Shown here: piece by piece, positions 45,956 to 54,667 of the stretch
How positions within the stretch are numbered: position 1 is the stretch's first letter
Layout of the letters: each line of letters starts with the position of its first letter
Assembly (NCBI GenBank): GCA_014649355.1
Contig: BMSW01000007.1
Span: forward strand, 124,001 to 188,000
DNA: 64,000 nt
Direction of reading: 5' to 3'
Source: Streptomyces althioticus
GTDB taxonomy: Bacteria > Actinomycetota > Actinomycetes > Streptomycetales > Streptomycetaceae
Made by a program: the position numbers and the translations under genes
The notes under the pieces: generated by a model
The model's database searches: none
Seen by the model: only the letters and a program-made list of their open reading frames with translations
What the model was told of the DNA's origin: nothing

Positions 45956-46641
45956 GTCAGCCCGTACCCGACGCCGCGCCGGGTGGTGATGACCGGCGGG
46001 CCGAGGGTGTCCAGCTTGCGCCGCAGATAGCTGATGTAGGTCTCCACGACGGTCGACTCCTGCGGGACGTGCTCGTACTGCCAGACGTGCCGCAGCAGTT
46101 GTTCCTTGGGCACGATCCGGCCCGCGTTGCGCACCAGGAAGCGCAGCAGCGCGTACTCGGTCGGGGTGAGTTCGACGCTGCGGCCCGCGCGGCGCACCGC
46201 GTACGTCGTCTCGTCGAGCTCCAGGTCGCCGTGGCGCAGGGGAGCCCGCTGCGGCAGCACGTCGGCGGAGCGGGTGCGGCGCAGCACGGCCGTGATGCGG
46301 GCGACGACCTCGTCGATGTTGAACGGCTTGGTGATGTAGTCGTCGCCGAACCCGAGCGCCCCCACGATCTCGGCAGGGGCGTCCCGCGCGGTGAGGAACA
46401 CCAGCGCCGTCTCCGGCCTGCGCTCGCGCAGTTCGCGGCCGAGGGCGCGGCCGTCGCCGTCCGGCAGCATCACGTCGAGGAGGGCGCAGTCGGGCCGGGT
46501 GTGCTCGGTGAGGGCGAGCGCCTCGCGGACCGTGCCGGCGGTCATGACCTCGAAGCGGTGGAAGCGCAGCGCGATCGCGAGGACGTCCGCGATGCTCTCC
46601 TCGTCCTCCACGACCAGCACGGTGCCGGGAGCTGTCGTCAT
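45952..46641 (-). CDS. OmpR/PhoB-type response regulator
   Basis: 229 residues. Receiver: acidic pair VVEDEES, phospho-acceptor Asp in CALLDVMLPDGDG, Lys in DYITKPFNIDE. C-terminal winged helix with VELTPTEYALLRFLVRNAGR and VVETYISYLRRKLD. First gene of the two-component operon, divergent from the MMPL exporter across 154 bp. Confidence 0.95.
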   Translation of the reverse strand: MTTAPGTVLVVEDEESIADVLAIALRFHRFEVMTAGTVREALALTEHTRPDCALLDVMLPDGDGRALGRELRERRPETALVFLTARDAPAEIVGALGFGDDYITKPFNIDEVVARITAVLRRTRSADVLPQRAPLRHGDLELDETTYAVRRAGRSVELTPTEYALLRFLVRNAGRIVPKEQLLRHVWQYEHVPQESTVVETYISYLRRKLDTLGPPVITTRRGVGYGLT

Positions 46642-46795
46642 GTCCCCCAGTATCGGCGTGACCGTCCGGCGAAGTACCGGTTGTCGCTTTGGAGTTCCTT
46701 GAGAGTCCCGGGCGAGCCGTGTCCCCGGGCGGGTGCCGCCGCCGATTCTGACGCCAGGACCCGGGGGACCGACCGAGCGACGAAGGAGCGGACAC

Positions 46796-49228
46796 GTGGC
46801 GGTATTGGCACGCTGGTGCTATCGGCATCGGCTGGTGGTCCTGGTGCTGTGGGCGGGGGCGCTGTTCGGACTGGGCGTGACGGCGAGCAGCGCGGGCACC
46901 GACTACGCGGAGGTCTTCTCCCTCCCGGACACGGACTCCAAGCGGGCGTACGACCTGATGCGCAAGGCCTTCCCGGAACGCGCCGGGGACACGGACACCG
47001 TGGTGTGGAAGACCGAGGAGGGCACCGTGCGCGACGCGGCGGTGCGCTCCCGGATGGAGGAGGCGCTCGCGGAGATCGGGCGCATGGAGGGTGTCGGCGC
47101 GGTCGCCGGGCCCTACGACGGGCGGGGCGCGGCGCAGATCAGCGAGGACGGGCGGATCGCCTACGCGCAGGTGACGTTCGCCGAGCAGGCGGACGCGGTG
47201 CCGAAGGCGCTGGTGCAGGACGTCGTCGACACGGCGCGGGCGGCGGCCGGCGACGGGCTCCAGGTGGAGCTGGGCGGCCAGGCCGTCACCCGGGTCCAGG
47301 AGCCGCCGACGGGCACGGCCGAACTGGTCGGCATCCTCGCGGCGGCCGTGGTGCTGTTCGTCGCGTTCGGGTCGGTGTTCGCGATGCTGCTGCCGATCGT
47401 GGTCGCCGTGTTCGGCGTCGCGGGCGGCATGTTCGGCACGCAGCTGATCAGCCATGTCACCGACGTCCCCGAACTTGCCTCCCTGCTGGCCACGTTGATC
47501 GGCCTGGGCGTCGGCATCGACTACGCCCTGTTCATCGTCACCCGGCACCGCAAGGGCATCCTGGGCGGCAAGGACCCGGAGGAGGCCGCGGTGGCCGCGC
47601 TCAACACCTCCGGCCGGGCGGTGCTGTTCGCGGGCGGCACGGTGTGCATCGCGCTCGCCGGGATGCTGGTGACCAACCTGCGGTTCCTGGACGGCGTCGT
47701 CATCGGCACCTCCCTCACGGTGGTGCTCAGCGTGCTCGCCGCGATCACCCTGCTGCCGGCGCTGCTCGGCGTACTGGGGCACCGGGTGCTCAGCCGCCGT
47801 CAGCGCCGCCGGATCGCCGCCTCGGACGCGGAGGGCGAGCCCGTGAGCGGTCTCGCCGCGCGCTGGTCGGCGACCGTGCAGCGCAGGCCGCGCGCGGTGG
47901 CCGCCGTGGCGGTGGTGCTGATGGCCGCGCTCGCGGTGCCGCTGCTGTCGCTGCGCCTGGGCACCGTGGACCAGGGCAACGACGACGCCTCGACCACCAC
48001 CCGCAAGGCCTACGACCTGCTCGCCGAGGGCTTCGGGCCGGGCTTCAACGGCCCGCTCCAGGTGGTCGTGGACGGCGAGGCGCCGGCCGGGCTGATCCGG
48101 GCGGTCGAGGACACCGAGGGCGTCGCCCAGGTGGCGGCGGCCCCGCCCGCGAACGGGGTCAGCGTGATCCAGGTCGTGCCCACCACCTCCCCGCAGGACG
48201 TGGAGACGGACCGGCTGATCGACACCCTGCGCGAGGACGTCATCCCCGAGGCGGGCGTCCAGGCGCACGTCGGCGGTGTGACGGCGGTGTCCAAGGACTT
48301 CGCCTCGGTGACCGGCGACCGGCTGCCCCTCTTCGTCGGCACGATCATCGGCCTGGGATTCCTGCTCCTGCTGCTCGCGTTCCGCTCCCTGGTGGTGCCG
48401 CTGACGGCCGCCGTGATGAACCTGCTCGCGGCCGCGGCCTCGTTCGGCGTGCTGGTCATGGTGTTCCAGTGGGGCGTCGGCCTGGACGTGCTGGGGCTCG
48501 GCACGGAGGGCCCGATCGCGTCGTTCCTGCCGATCATCATGCTGTCGCTGCTGTTCGGGCTCTCCATGGACTACCAGGTGTTCCTGGTGAGCCGGATGCA
48601 CGAGGAGTGGGTGCTCACCCGGGACAACGCCCGCGCCGTGCGGGTCGGCCTGGCGGAGACCAGCCGGGTCATCAACTCCGCCGCCATGATCATGGTCTGC
48701 GTCTTCCTCGCCTTCGTGCTCAGCGGCGACTACGGCGCCGCCATGGCCGGCGTGGGTCTGGCCGCCGCGGTCGCGCTGGACGCGTTCGTGCTGCGCACGG
48801 CGCTGGTCCCGGCGGTGATGCACCTGCTGGGGCGGGCCAACTGGTGGCTGCCGGCCGGACTGGAGAAGCGGCTGCCGCACCTGGCGGCCGAGCCGAAGGA
48901 GGAGGACGATGTCACGCCGGTGCCCGCGCCCGAGGAGAAGGCCGTCGACGGAGCCGCCTCGGTGGTGCACGGCTTCGTGCGCACCCCGGAGGGCGAGCCG
49001 GTGCGGGGCGCGGCCGTCACGCTGCTCACCCCCGGCGGCCGTCAGCTGGACCGGGTGGCGTCCCTCGCCGACGGGGCGTACGTCGTGGCGGTCCCGTCAC
49101 CGGGCACCTATCTGCTGGCGGTGTCGGCCTCGCCGCACGGGGCGCGGGCGGCGCACCTGACCGTGGGGGAGGGGCCGCTCGTCCACGACGTGGAGCTGAC
49201 GCCCGGCGGGGTCGACCTCGTCAACTGA
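46796..49228 (+). CDS. MMPL/RND-family exporter with C-terminal carboxypeptidase-regulatory-like domain
   Basis: 810 residues from GTG at 46796 (GGAG 7 bases upstream). Twelve transmembrane helices in two MMPL halves, with the key segments GLGVGIDYALFIVTRHRKG and LLFGLSMDYQVFLVSRMHEE. After the last helix there is a charged linker, then about 85 residues (HGFVRTPEGEPVRGAAVTLL ... LADGAYVVAVPSPGTYLLAV) that read as a beta-sandwich carboxypeptidase-D regulatory-like / CarboxypepD_reg module, unusual for MMPL. Probably exports lipid-like or toxic compounds under the adjacent two-component system. Confidence 0.93.
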   Translation: MAVLARWCYRHRLVVLVLWAGALFGLGVTASSAGTDYAEVFSLPDTDSKRAYDLMRKAFPERAGDTDTVVWKTEEGTVRDAAVRSRMEEALAEIGRMEGVGAVAGPYDGRGAAQISEDGRIAYAQVTFAEQADAVPKALVQDVVDTARAAAGDGLQVELGGQAVTRVQEPPTGTAELVGILAAAVVLFVAFGSVFAMLLPIVVAVFGVAGGMFGTQLISHVTDVPELASLLATLIGLGVGIDYALFIVTRHRKGILGGKDPEEAAVAALNTSGRAVLFAGGTVCIALAGMLVTNLRFLDGVVIGTSLTVVLSVLAAITLLPALLGVLGHRVLSRRQRRRIAASDAEGEPVSGLAARWSATVQRRPRAVAAVAVVLMAALAVPLLSLRLGTVDQGNDDASTTTRKAYDLLAEGFGPGFNGPLQVVVDGEAPAGLIRAVEDTEGVAQVAAAPPANGVSVIQVVPTTSPQDVETDRLIDTLREDVIPEAGVQAHVGGVTAVSKDFASVTGDRLPLFVGTIIGLGFLLLLLAFRSLVVPLTAAVMNLLAAAASFGVLVMVFQWGVGLDVLGLGTEGPIASFLPIIMLSLLFGLSMDYQVFLVSRMHEEWVLTRDNARAVRVGLAETSRVINSAAMIMVCVFLAFVLSGDYGAAMAGVGLAAAVALDAFVLRTALVPAVMHLLGRANWWLPAGLEKRLPHLAAEPKEEDDVTPVPAPEEKAVDGAASVVHGFVRTPEGEPVRGAAVTLLTPGGRQLDRVASLADGAYVVAVPSPGTYLLAVSASPHGARAAHLTVGEGPLVHDVELTPGGVDLVN

Positions 49229-49275
49229 CGGGCACGGCCGACGGCGACGGCCGGCGGCGACGGCCGGCGGCGACG

Positions 49276-50070
49276 TCAGCCGTCGTCGCCGGGGCGCTCC
49301 TCCTCGTCGTCCCCCGCGCCCTTGCCCCGCCGGCCGGAGTCCTTCCGGCCGGCGGGGTCGGGCAGCGCCCGGGTCATCCCGGGCAGGAACTCCGTGAACA
49401 GTTCGTGCACGTCCCGCACCAGCGGCCGCAGCACCCGGAACCGGGCCAGGGCGACGCCCCGCGCGGTGAGCCGGGCGCCCCGCTCGGCGAGCCGGTAGCT
49501 GCGCTCACGGCCCTCGGTGCGGTCGAAGATCCAGTACAGGCACAGACCCATCTGGGACAGCCACATCAACTCGGGCAGGATGTCCCGCAGTTCCTCGGGC
49601 ACCTTGGTCTTCGTCCCGGCCAGCACCGCCCGGTGCACGCTGATCGCCTCCTCGCGCGCGTGCTCCGACTCGGGCGAGAAGGGGCTGAGCGGGCTGTCCG
49701 GGTCGGCGGCGTTCTTGAAGAACTGCACCGCGAACTCGTGGTACGGCGTGGCGATGTCCAGCCACGCCTTCAGCACGCCGGCGAGGCGGGCCTCCAGGTC
49801 GGTCTCCCGGGCCAGGATGTCCCGGACCGCCACCTGGTGCTCGGCGGCGATCCGGTCGTAGAACCCCTGGATCAGGTGTTCCTTGCCCTCGAAGTAGTAG
49901 TACGCGTTGCCGACGGAGACCCCGGCCTCCTTGGCGATCGCCCGCATGGTGGTCCGGTCGTACCCGCGCTCCTGGAACAGCCGCATGGCCGTCTCCAGGA
50001 TCAGGGCGCGGGTCTGCTCGGACTTGCTGAGGTGGGCGCCGGGGTCGGGGCCGTCGTTCTTCGCGGGCAC
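49276..50070 (-). CDS. TetR-family regulator
   Basis: 264 residues from GTG at 50070. N-terminal HTH at about 15-62 (SKSEQTRALILETAMRLFQE ... IAKEAGVSVGNAYYYFEGKE). A large ligand domain follows (FVVQFFKN-like AVQFFKNAADPDSPLSPFSP), with a charged C-terminal tail (RRGKGAGDDEEERPGDDG). Last of three leftward genes; likely binder of the TTGAACnnGTTCAA sites at 51.15-51.21 kb. Convergent with the MMPL gene, where 13-bp GACGGCCGGCGGC repeats (49246-49271) fill the gap. Confidence 0.92.
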   Translation of the reverse strand: MPAKNDGPDPGAHLSKSEQTRALILETAMRLFQERGYDRTTMRAIAKEAGVSVGNAYYYFEGKEHLIQGFYDRIAAEHQVAVRDILARETDLEARLAGVLKAWLDIATPYHEFAVQFFKNAADPDSPLSPFSPESEHAREEAISVHRAVLAGTKTKVPEELRDILPELMWLSQMGLCLYWIFDRTEGRERSYRLAERGARLTARGVALARFRVLRPLVRDVHELFTEFLPGMTRALPDPAGRKDSGRRGKGAGDDEEERPGDDG

Positions 50071-50102
50071 GGGAACAGAGCCTAACGGTCGCCGTGCGCG
50101 GC

Positions 50103-50729
50103 CTACGGGGCGGCGCAGGCGTCGGAGCCGCAGCCGGGCGGGGTGTGGTGCCAGCCGTCGCGCGGGTCGTACGTCCACCCGTCGGCCGGGCCGTACGCCC
50201 GGCCGACGGCCGGCGCCGTCGCCCCGCGCCACTTGGCGGCGGCCAGCACCGCGCCCTTGGCGAACCTCATACCGGAGGGCGTGCTCAGCCGGTGCGCCAG
50301 TCGCCGGTGGTCGCGCAGCGCCCACAGGGTGACGATCCAGGCGGCCGCGCCCCGGTACACCTGCCCGCCGTCCCCGACCACGGTGATCTCGGCCAGGGTG
50401 GAACCGTGGTCGAGGCCGGGGAAGCGGGTGCGCGCGGCGGGTGACCCCGCCGGGACGAACTCCAGGGGGACGAGCTGGGGCCGCTTCGTGAGCCAGTCGC
50501 GGATGTGCGTGCAGAGGAGGCAGTCCGCGTCGTACAGCACGGTCAGACGGCGGACCGGGACGCCGTACCCACGGCCGAGGGGGTGCCTCGCCGTGTCGTA
50601 CGCCGGGTGCGGCCCGTCGGGAGCCGGTCGCGCAGTTCCCCGCGCCCCTGAGGGTGTTGGTCCGCCGGGGTCAGGCAGATCGGCGCCCCGCGCCTCTGGG
50701 GGTGTCGGCCCGTCGGCGAACTCGTTCAT
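50103..50729 (-). CDS. DCC-family (DUF393) thiol-disulfide-oxidoreductase-like protein
   Basis: 208 residues from ATG at 50729, overlapping the upstream stop (ATGA). The defining motif LYDADCLLCTHIRDWL (DxxCxxC) lies at about residue 65, followed by LEFVPAGSPAARTRFPGLDH and GAAAWIVTLWALRDHRRLA. Residues 1-58 are Pro/Gly-rich and partly encoded by a REP-like repeat, so the ancestral start was probably nearer the CxxC motif. C-terminal tail has two more Cys (GCGSDACAAP). Role unknown; family may act in thiol redox. Confidence 0.86.
   Translation of the reverse strand: MNEFADGPTPPEARGADLPDPGGPTPSGARGTARPAPDGPHPAYDTARHPLGRGYGVPVRRLTVLYDADCLLCTHIRDWLTKRPQLVPLEFVPAGSPAARTRFPGLDHGSTLAEITVVGDGGQVYRGAAAWIVTLWALRDHRRLAHRLSTPSGMRFAKGAVLAAAKWRGATAPAVGRAYGPADGWTYDPRDGWHHTPPGCGSDACAAP
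50632..50655. repeat. REP-like Streptomyces repeat (copy 3) inside the DCC gene
   Basis: GCAGTTCCCCGCGCCCCTGA is the same element as at 18178 and 19973, here within the N-terminal coding part of the DCC-family gene, where it encodes SGARGTA on the minus strand. Confidence 0.7.
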
Positions 50730-51133
50730 GCCTGGGCCGCCGGGGCGGTCCAGCCCTGCGGGGGAACCGGCGGGTTCTGCTCCCGCTCCATCACCCCGCG
50801 GCGCCGGATCTTGTTCAGCACGTACACGTTGGCCAGGTGCATCACGCCCAGGACCAGCAGCACCACGCCCAGCTTGGTGGAGAGCGCCTCGAAGACGCCA
50901 CGGGTGTCGGTGACGGTGTCGTCGTCGCTCAGGTAGAGGGCGACGAAACCGAGGTTCACCAGGTAGAAGCCGACCACCAGGAGGTGGTTGACGGCGTCCG
51001 CGAGCTTCTCGTTGCCGTGCAGCACGTCGGCGAGGAAGACCCGCCCGTTGCGGCTGAGCGTGCGGGCCACCCAGACGGTCAGTCCGATGCTGACGACCAG
51101 GTAGATGACGTAGGCGATGACGGTGCGGTCCAT
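50726..51133 (-). CDS. Small integral membrane protein
   Basis: 135 residues from ATG at 51133, which has AAGGGG upstream; a longer in-frame start at 51160 would put the TetR operator inside the gene. Three transmembrane helices (VIAYVIYLVVSIGLTVWVA; LLVVGFYLVNLGFVALYL; LGVVLLVLGVMHLANVYVL). No family recognised. First gene of the membrane protein-DCC-TetR operon. Confidence 0.88.
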   Translation of the reverse strand: MDRTVIAYVIYLVVSIGLTVWVARTLSRNGRVFLADVLHGNEKLADAVNHLLVVGFYLVNLGFVALYLSDDDTVTDTRGVFEALSTKLGVVLLVLGVMHLANVYVLNKIRRRGVMEREQNPPVPPQGWTAPAAQA

Positions 51134-51146
51134 GCCCCACCCCTTC

Positions 51147-51160
51147 TTGAACGCGTTCAA
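51147..51160. promoter_or_regulatory. TetR-type operator 1
   Basis: TTGAACGCGTTCAA, a perfect 14-bp palindrome 13 bases before the start of the membrane protein gene. Same half-sites as operator 2, 46 bp away. Probably bound by the TetR regulator encoded at the end of this operon. Confidence 0.7.
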
Positions 51161-51192
51161 AACGCTGACGGGGACGACTGTAGCGCCTTCTT

Positions 51193-51206
51193 TTGAACAT
51201 GTTCAA
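51193..51206. promoter_or_regulatory. TetR-type operator 2
   Basis: TTGAACATGTTCAA, a perfect 14-bp palindrome sharing TTGAAC-N2-GTTCAA with operator 1. It lies 60 bp upstream of the leftward operon start. Confidence 0.7.
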
Positions 51207-51261
51207 CTCGCTTGTCGCGGGCGGCCGTGTGTCGTGTCCCGGCACCAGGACCGCGCCGCAA

Positions 51262-51279
51262 CTGGTGCGTACGCACCAG
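51262..51279. promoter_or_regulatory. CTGGTGCGTACGCACCAG palindrome upstream of the MFS gene
   Basis: A perfect 18-bp palindrome about 91 bp before the MFS start. Near-copies lie at 56472-56489 (one mismatch) and 56503-56520 (two mismatches), upstream of the histidine kinase gene, suggesting a common regulator, most simply the NarL-type response regulator in this cluster. Confidence 0.65.
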
Positions 51280-51369
51280 GCGAAGACGGTGACGGGCGAC
51301 GATGCCCGCAGGGGCCGCCGGACGGAACCGTGGGACGTGTTCGCCGACCCCTACGAGAACGGGACGTCC

Positions 51370-52812
51370 ATGTCCGACACCCTGCTCACGCCGCCGCGTT
51401 TACGGCGGCCCGCGATCGCCGCCCTCGGGGTGCTGGCGCTCGCCCTGGGCGCGCTCCAGTCCGTGGTGGAGCCCGCGCTCCCGCTGCTCCAGCGCGAACT
51501 GGGGCTCGGCCCCTCCGAGGGCGCGCTGGTCGCCAACACCCTGCTCGTCACCGGCGCGGTCCTCACTCCCGTCGCCGGGAAGCTCGGCGACCGCTACGGC
51601 GGCAAACGCGTGCTGATGCGGCTGATGGCCGTCGTCGCGGCCGGCGGACTGCTGGCCGGGCTGGCCCCCGGACTGCCGGTGCTGCTGCTCGGCCAGGTCC
51701 TCCAGGGCGCCATGGTCGGCGTGCTGCCGCTCTCCTTCATCCTGGTCCGCGCCCATCTGCCGGCCGGGCGCACCCAGGCGGCGATCGGCGTGGTCGTCGC
51801 CCTGTTCACCGGCGGCGGCATGCTCGGCATGCTCGGCGCCGGAGTGATCGCCGACCATCTCTCCTGGCACTGGATGTTCGTGCTGCCCACCCTCGTGGTC
51901 GTGGCGGCGGCCGTCTTCGTGGCGCGGCTGATGCCGTCCGACGCACCGGTCCGGCAGGGCGAGCGGATCGACTGGCCCGGCGTGGTCCTGCTGAGCGCCA
52001 CCCTGCTCGCCTTCATGCTCGGCCTCGTCCTCCTGACCGGCGGCGGCCTCCCGCCCCTCGCCGCGGCCGCGCTGCTCGTGCTCGTGGCCGTACTCGGCAC
52101 CGCCTGGGTGCGCGTCGAACGCCGGGCCGTCTCCCCGATGGTCGACCTGCGCATGCTCGCCCGGCCCGCGATGTGGCAGGCGTGCCTGCTCACCCTGCTC
52201 GTCACCGTCACCCTCGGCATGGTCACCCTGCTGCTGCCGCAGCTCCTCGCCGTGTCGGGCGACGGCTACGGCTTCGACGCCGACACCACGGACATCGGCC
52301 TCTACCTGCTGCCCGGCGCGATCGCCGGGGCCATGAGCGACGCGGTCGGCGGGGTCGCCGCCCGCCGGTTCGGCGCCCGTGCCGTGGTCGCCGTGGCCGT
52401 GCTCGCGACCGCCGCCGTCATGTTCGGCCTCGCGGCCCAGCACCACTCCGCCTGGCAGCTCGCCCTGGCCAAGACGCTCACCGCGTTCGCCGCGGGCATC
52501 GCCACCACCGCGCTGCTGGCCGGCACCGCCACCACCGTCGACCCCGGGGACACCGGCATCGCCACCAGCCTGCTCGTGGTCACCCGGGTGATCGGTGTCG
52601 TCGTGGGCGCCCAGATCGCGGGCGGGCTGCTCGCCGCTGGCACCGCGGCCGGTACGGACGTGCCCGCCGAGGCGGCCTTCACCACCGGATTCGCCGTCAC
52701 CGGCGTCACCGCGGCGCTCGGTCTGCTCCTCGTCCGCGCCACACGCGCCTCCCGGCCCCCGCACCCCGGCGAGCCCGCTCACACCCCCGTGAAGGAAGGA
52801 ACCCGTTCATGA
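51370..52812 (+). CDS. MFS transporter, DHA2-like drug exporter
   Basis: 480 residues from ATG at 51370 (GGGACG upstream); an in-frame upstream extension runs through both operator sites and is rejected. MFS motif A-like GKLGDRYGGKRVLMRLMAV, motif C-like GGGMLGMLGAGVIADHLSWH. About 13-14 hydrophobic segments. Exporter of unknown drug, probably working with the monooxygenase whose ATG overlaps its stop (ATGA). Confidence 0.93.
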   Translation: MSDTLLTPPRLRRPAIAALGVLALALGALQSVVEPALPLLQRELGLGPSEGALVANTLLVTGAVLTPVAGKLGDRYGGKRVLMRLMAVVAAGGLLAGLAPGLPVLLLGQVLQGAMVGVLPLSFILVRAHLPAGRTQAAIGVVVALFTGGGMLGMLGAGVIADHLSWHWMFVLPTLVVVAAAVFVARLMPSDAPVRQGERIDWPGVVLLSATLLAFMLGLVLLTGGGLPPLAAAALLVLVAVLGTAWVRVERRAVSPMVDLRMLARPAMWQACLLTLLVTVTLGMVTLLLPQLLAVSGDGYGFDADTTDIGLYLLPGAIAGAMSDAVGGVAARRFGARAVVAVAVLATAAVMFGLAAQHHSAWQLALAKTLTAFAAGIATTALLAGTATTVDPGDTGIATSLLVVTRVIGVVVGAQIAGGLLAAGTAAGTDVPAEAAFTTGFAVTGVTAALGLLLVRATRASRPPHPGEPAHTPVKEGTRS

Positions 52813-54032
52813 CCGGCCCGCGCACCGTCCTCATCTCCGGAGCCAGCGTCTCCGGACCCGCCCTCGCGTACTGGCTCCACCGGGCCGGGTTCGCGGTCAC
52901 CGTCGTGGAGAAGGCCGGCGCCCTGCGCGGCGGCGGCTACCCCGTCGACATCCGCGGCACGGCGACCGAGGTGGTCCGGCGGATGGGCCTGTGGCCGCGG
53001 CTGCGCCAGGCGCACGTCGGCCCCCGCCGCGCCACCTTCCTCGACGCCGCCGGCCGCACCGTCGCCTCCCTCCGGGCCCCCGCCGACGGGGGCGAGCCCC
53101 GCGATCTGGAGATACGGCGGGGCGACCTCGCCGACGCCCTGTACGGGCTGGTCCGCGACGACGTGGAGTTCCTCTTCGGCGACTCCGTCTCCCGCTTCGA
53201 CCCGGCCGCGCACGGCGTGGACGTGACCTTCCGCAGCGGGCGGCAGGGCACGTACGACCTGGTGATCGGCGCGGACGGCATGCACTCGGCCACCCGGGCC
53301 GCCCTCTTCGGCCCCGAGGACCGCTACCACCGCTATCTCGCCTACTGCTTCGCCCTCTTCACCCTGCCGAACCCCGCGCGCCTCCACCGCGAACTGGTCC
53401 TGTGGAACGCCCCGGGCAAGGCCGCCGCCCTCTACGCCACCGGCGAAGGACCCGAGGTGCACGGCTTCCTCACCTTCCACCGTCCGGAACCCCCGCGCGA
53501 CGCCCTCCGTGACCCGGACGCCCGGCGCGCCCTGGTGGCCGAGGTGTTCGCGGGGGAGGGCTGGGAGATCCCCCGCATGGTGGCGGCCGTGCGCGACACC
53601 GACGACCTGTTCTTCGACACGGCCGGACAGATCCGCATGCCCCGCTGGACGCACGGCCGTGCCGCCCTCGTCGGTGACGCCGCGTACGCCCCGTCCTTCC
53701 TCACCGGCCAGGGCACCAGCCTCGCGCTGTCCGGCGCCTACGTGCTCGCCCACGCCCTGGCCGCCCACCGGGACCACACGGACGCCTTCGCCGCCTACGA
53801 GGACCGTATGCGCCCCTACGTGACGGCCAACCAGGCGCTCGTCGACGAGGGCGGCGCCACGCTCTTCCCCGTCACGGCCCAGGCACTCGAACGGCGCGAC
53901 GCACGCCTGCGCACCCTCGACGCGCTGCCCTCCGCGCGGCCCCGGCCGGCCCACACCGCCCTGACCCTGCCGGACTACGAGGGGCGTCCGGCCCCGTCCT
54001 CGGGGGTGACCCGCGCCAGGCCGGTCCGGTAG
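52809..54032 (+). CDS. FAD-dependent class A monooxygenase
   Basis: 407 residues, ATG at 52809. Rossmann site VLISGASVSGPALAYWLHRA, DG motif DLVIGADGMHSATR and GD motif AALVGDAAYAPSFLTGQGTS are all present, with VDIRGTATEVVRRMGL typical of the tetracycline/rifampicin-inactivating and aromatic hydroxylase-like group. Coupled to the MFS exporter, so a detoxification or antibiotic-modification pair is plausible. Its 3' end overlaps the convergent response regulator gene by 58 bases. Confidence 0.92.
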   Translation: MTGPRTVLISGASVSGPALAYWLHRAGFAVTVVEKAGALRGGGYPVDIRGTATEVVRRMGLWPRLRQAHVGPRRATFLDAAGRTVASLRAPADGGEPRDLEIRRGDLADALYGLVRDDVEFLFGDSVSRFDPAAHGVDVTFRSGRQGTYDLVIGADGMHSATRAALFGPEDRYHRYLAYCFALFTLPNPARLHRELVLWNAPGKAAALYATGEGPEVHGFLTFHRPEPPRDALRDPDARRALVAEVFAGEGWEIPRMVAAVRDTDDLFFDTAGQIRMPRWTHGRAALVGDAAYAPSFLTGQGTSLALSGAYVLAHALAAHRDHTDAFAAYEDRMRPYVTANQALVDEGGATLFPVTAQALERRDARLRTLDALPSARPRPAHTALTLPDYEGRPAPSSGVTRARPVR

Positions 54033-54667
54033 GCGATGACGACGAGCTGCGCGCGGTCGCGGGCCTCCAGCTTCGTCATCGCGCGCTGCACATGGGCGCG
54101 CACGGTGAACGGGCTGAGGACCATCCGCTCGGCGATCTCCTGGTTGGACAGGCCGGTCGCCACCAGCGCCACCATCTCGCGTTCGCGCGGGGTGAGCACG
54201 TCCAGCCGGCCGGCGTCCTGCGGAGGGGCGCCGGCCGGCGCGGCGAGGAACCGGGCGACGAGGGAGCGGGTCGCGGCCGGGGACAGCAGCGTCTCGCCCT
54301 CCGCGACCGTCCGCACCGCGTCCGCCAGTTCCTCGGCGCCGATGCCCTTTCCCACGAAACCGGCGGCGCCCGCGCGCAGCGCCTGAGCCACGTTCTCGTC
54401 CGTCTCGTACGTGGTGAGGATCAGCACGCGGGTGGCCCGAAGGTCAGGGTCCGCGCAGATCTCCGTGGTGGCGGCGAGGCCGTCCGCCTCCGGCATCCGG
54501 ATGTCCATCACCACGACGTCGGGACGCAGTTCGCGGGTGAGCCGCACCGCCTCCCGGCCGTCGCCGGCCTCGCCCACCACGGTGATGTCGTCGGTGCTCT
54601 CCAGCAGCAGCCGAAACGCGCCACGCAACAGCGCCTGATCGTCGGCCAGCAGCACCCTCAGCGTCAT
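53975..54667 (-). CDS. NarL/LuxR-type response regulator
   Basis: 230 residues, ATG at 54667. Receiver: LADDQALLRG, phospho-acceptor in VVVMDIRMPEADG, Lys region FVGKGIGAEEL. C-terminal LuxR HTH: DVLTPREREMVALVATGLSN, then EIAERMVLSPFTVRAHVQRA. It is separated from its kinase gene by three 155-bp repeats; its own ATG is in register with the repeat unit. Probable regulator of the MFS-monooxygenase pair. Confidence 0.94.
   Translation of the reverse strand: MTLRVLLADDQALLRGAFRLLLESTDDITVVGEAGDGREAVRLTRELRPDVVVMDIRMPEADGLAATTEICADPDLRATRVLILTTYETDENVAQALRAGAAGFVGKGIGAEELADAVRTVAEGETLLSPAATRSLVARFLAAPAGAPPQDAGRLDVLTPREREMVALVATGLSNQEIAERMVLSPFTVRAHVQRAMTKLEARDRAQLVVIAYRTGLARVTPEDGAGRPS

Noticed and set aside
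44477..48970. A single leftward open frame of about 1500 codons spanning the kinase, the regulator gene and the MMPL gene.
   Set aside because: Only the part up to 45955 codes (histidine kinase). Upstream it is an antisense frame of the regulator/MMPL genes, open only because stops are rare in high-GC DNA.
51193..51369. Upstream extension of the MFS gene to the first in-frame ATG at 51193.
   Set aside because: It would encode the operator palindromes; the extension is not MFS-like and 51370 has a ribosome site.
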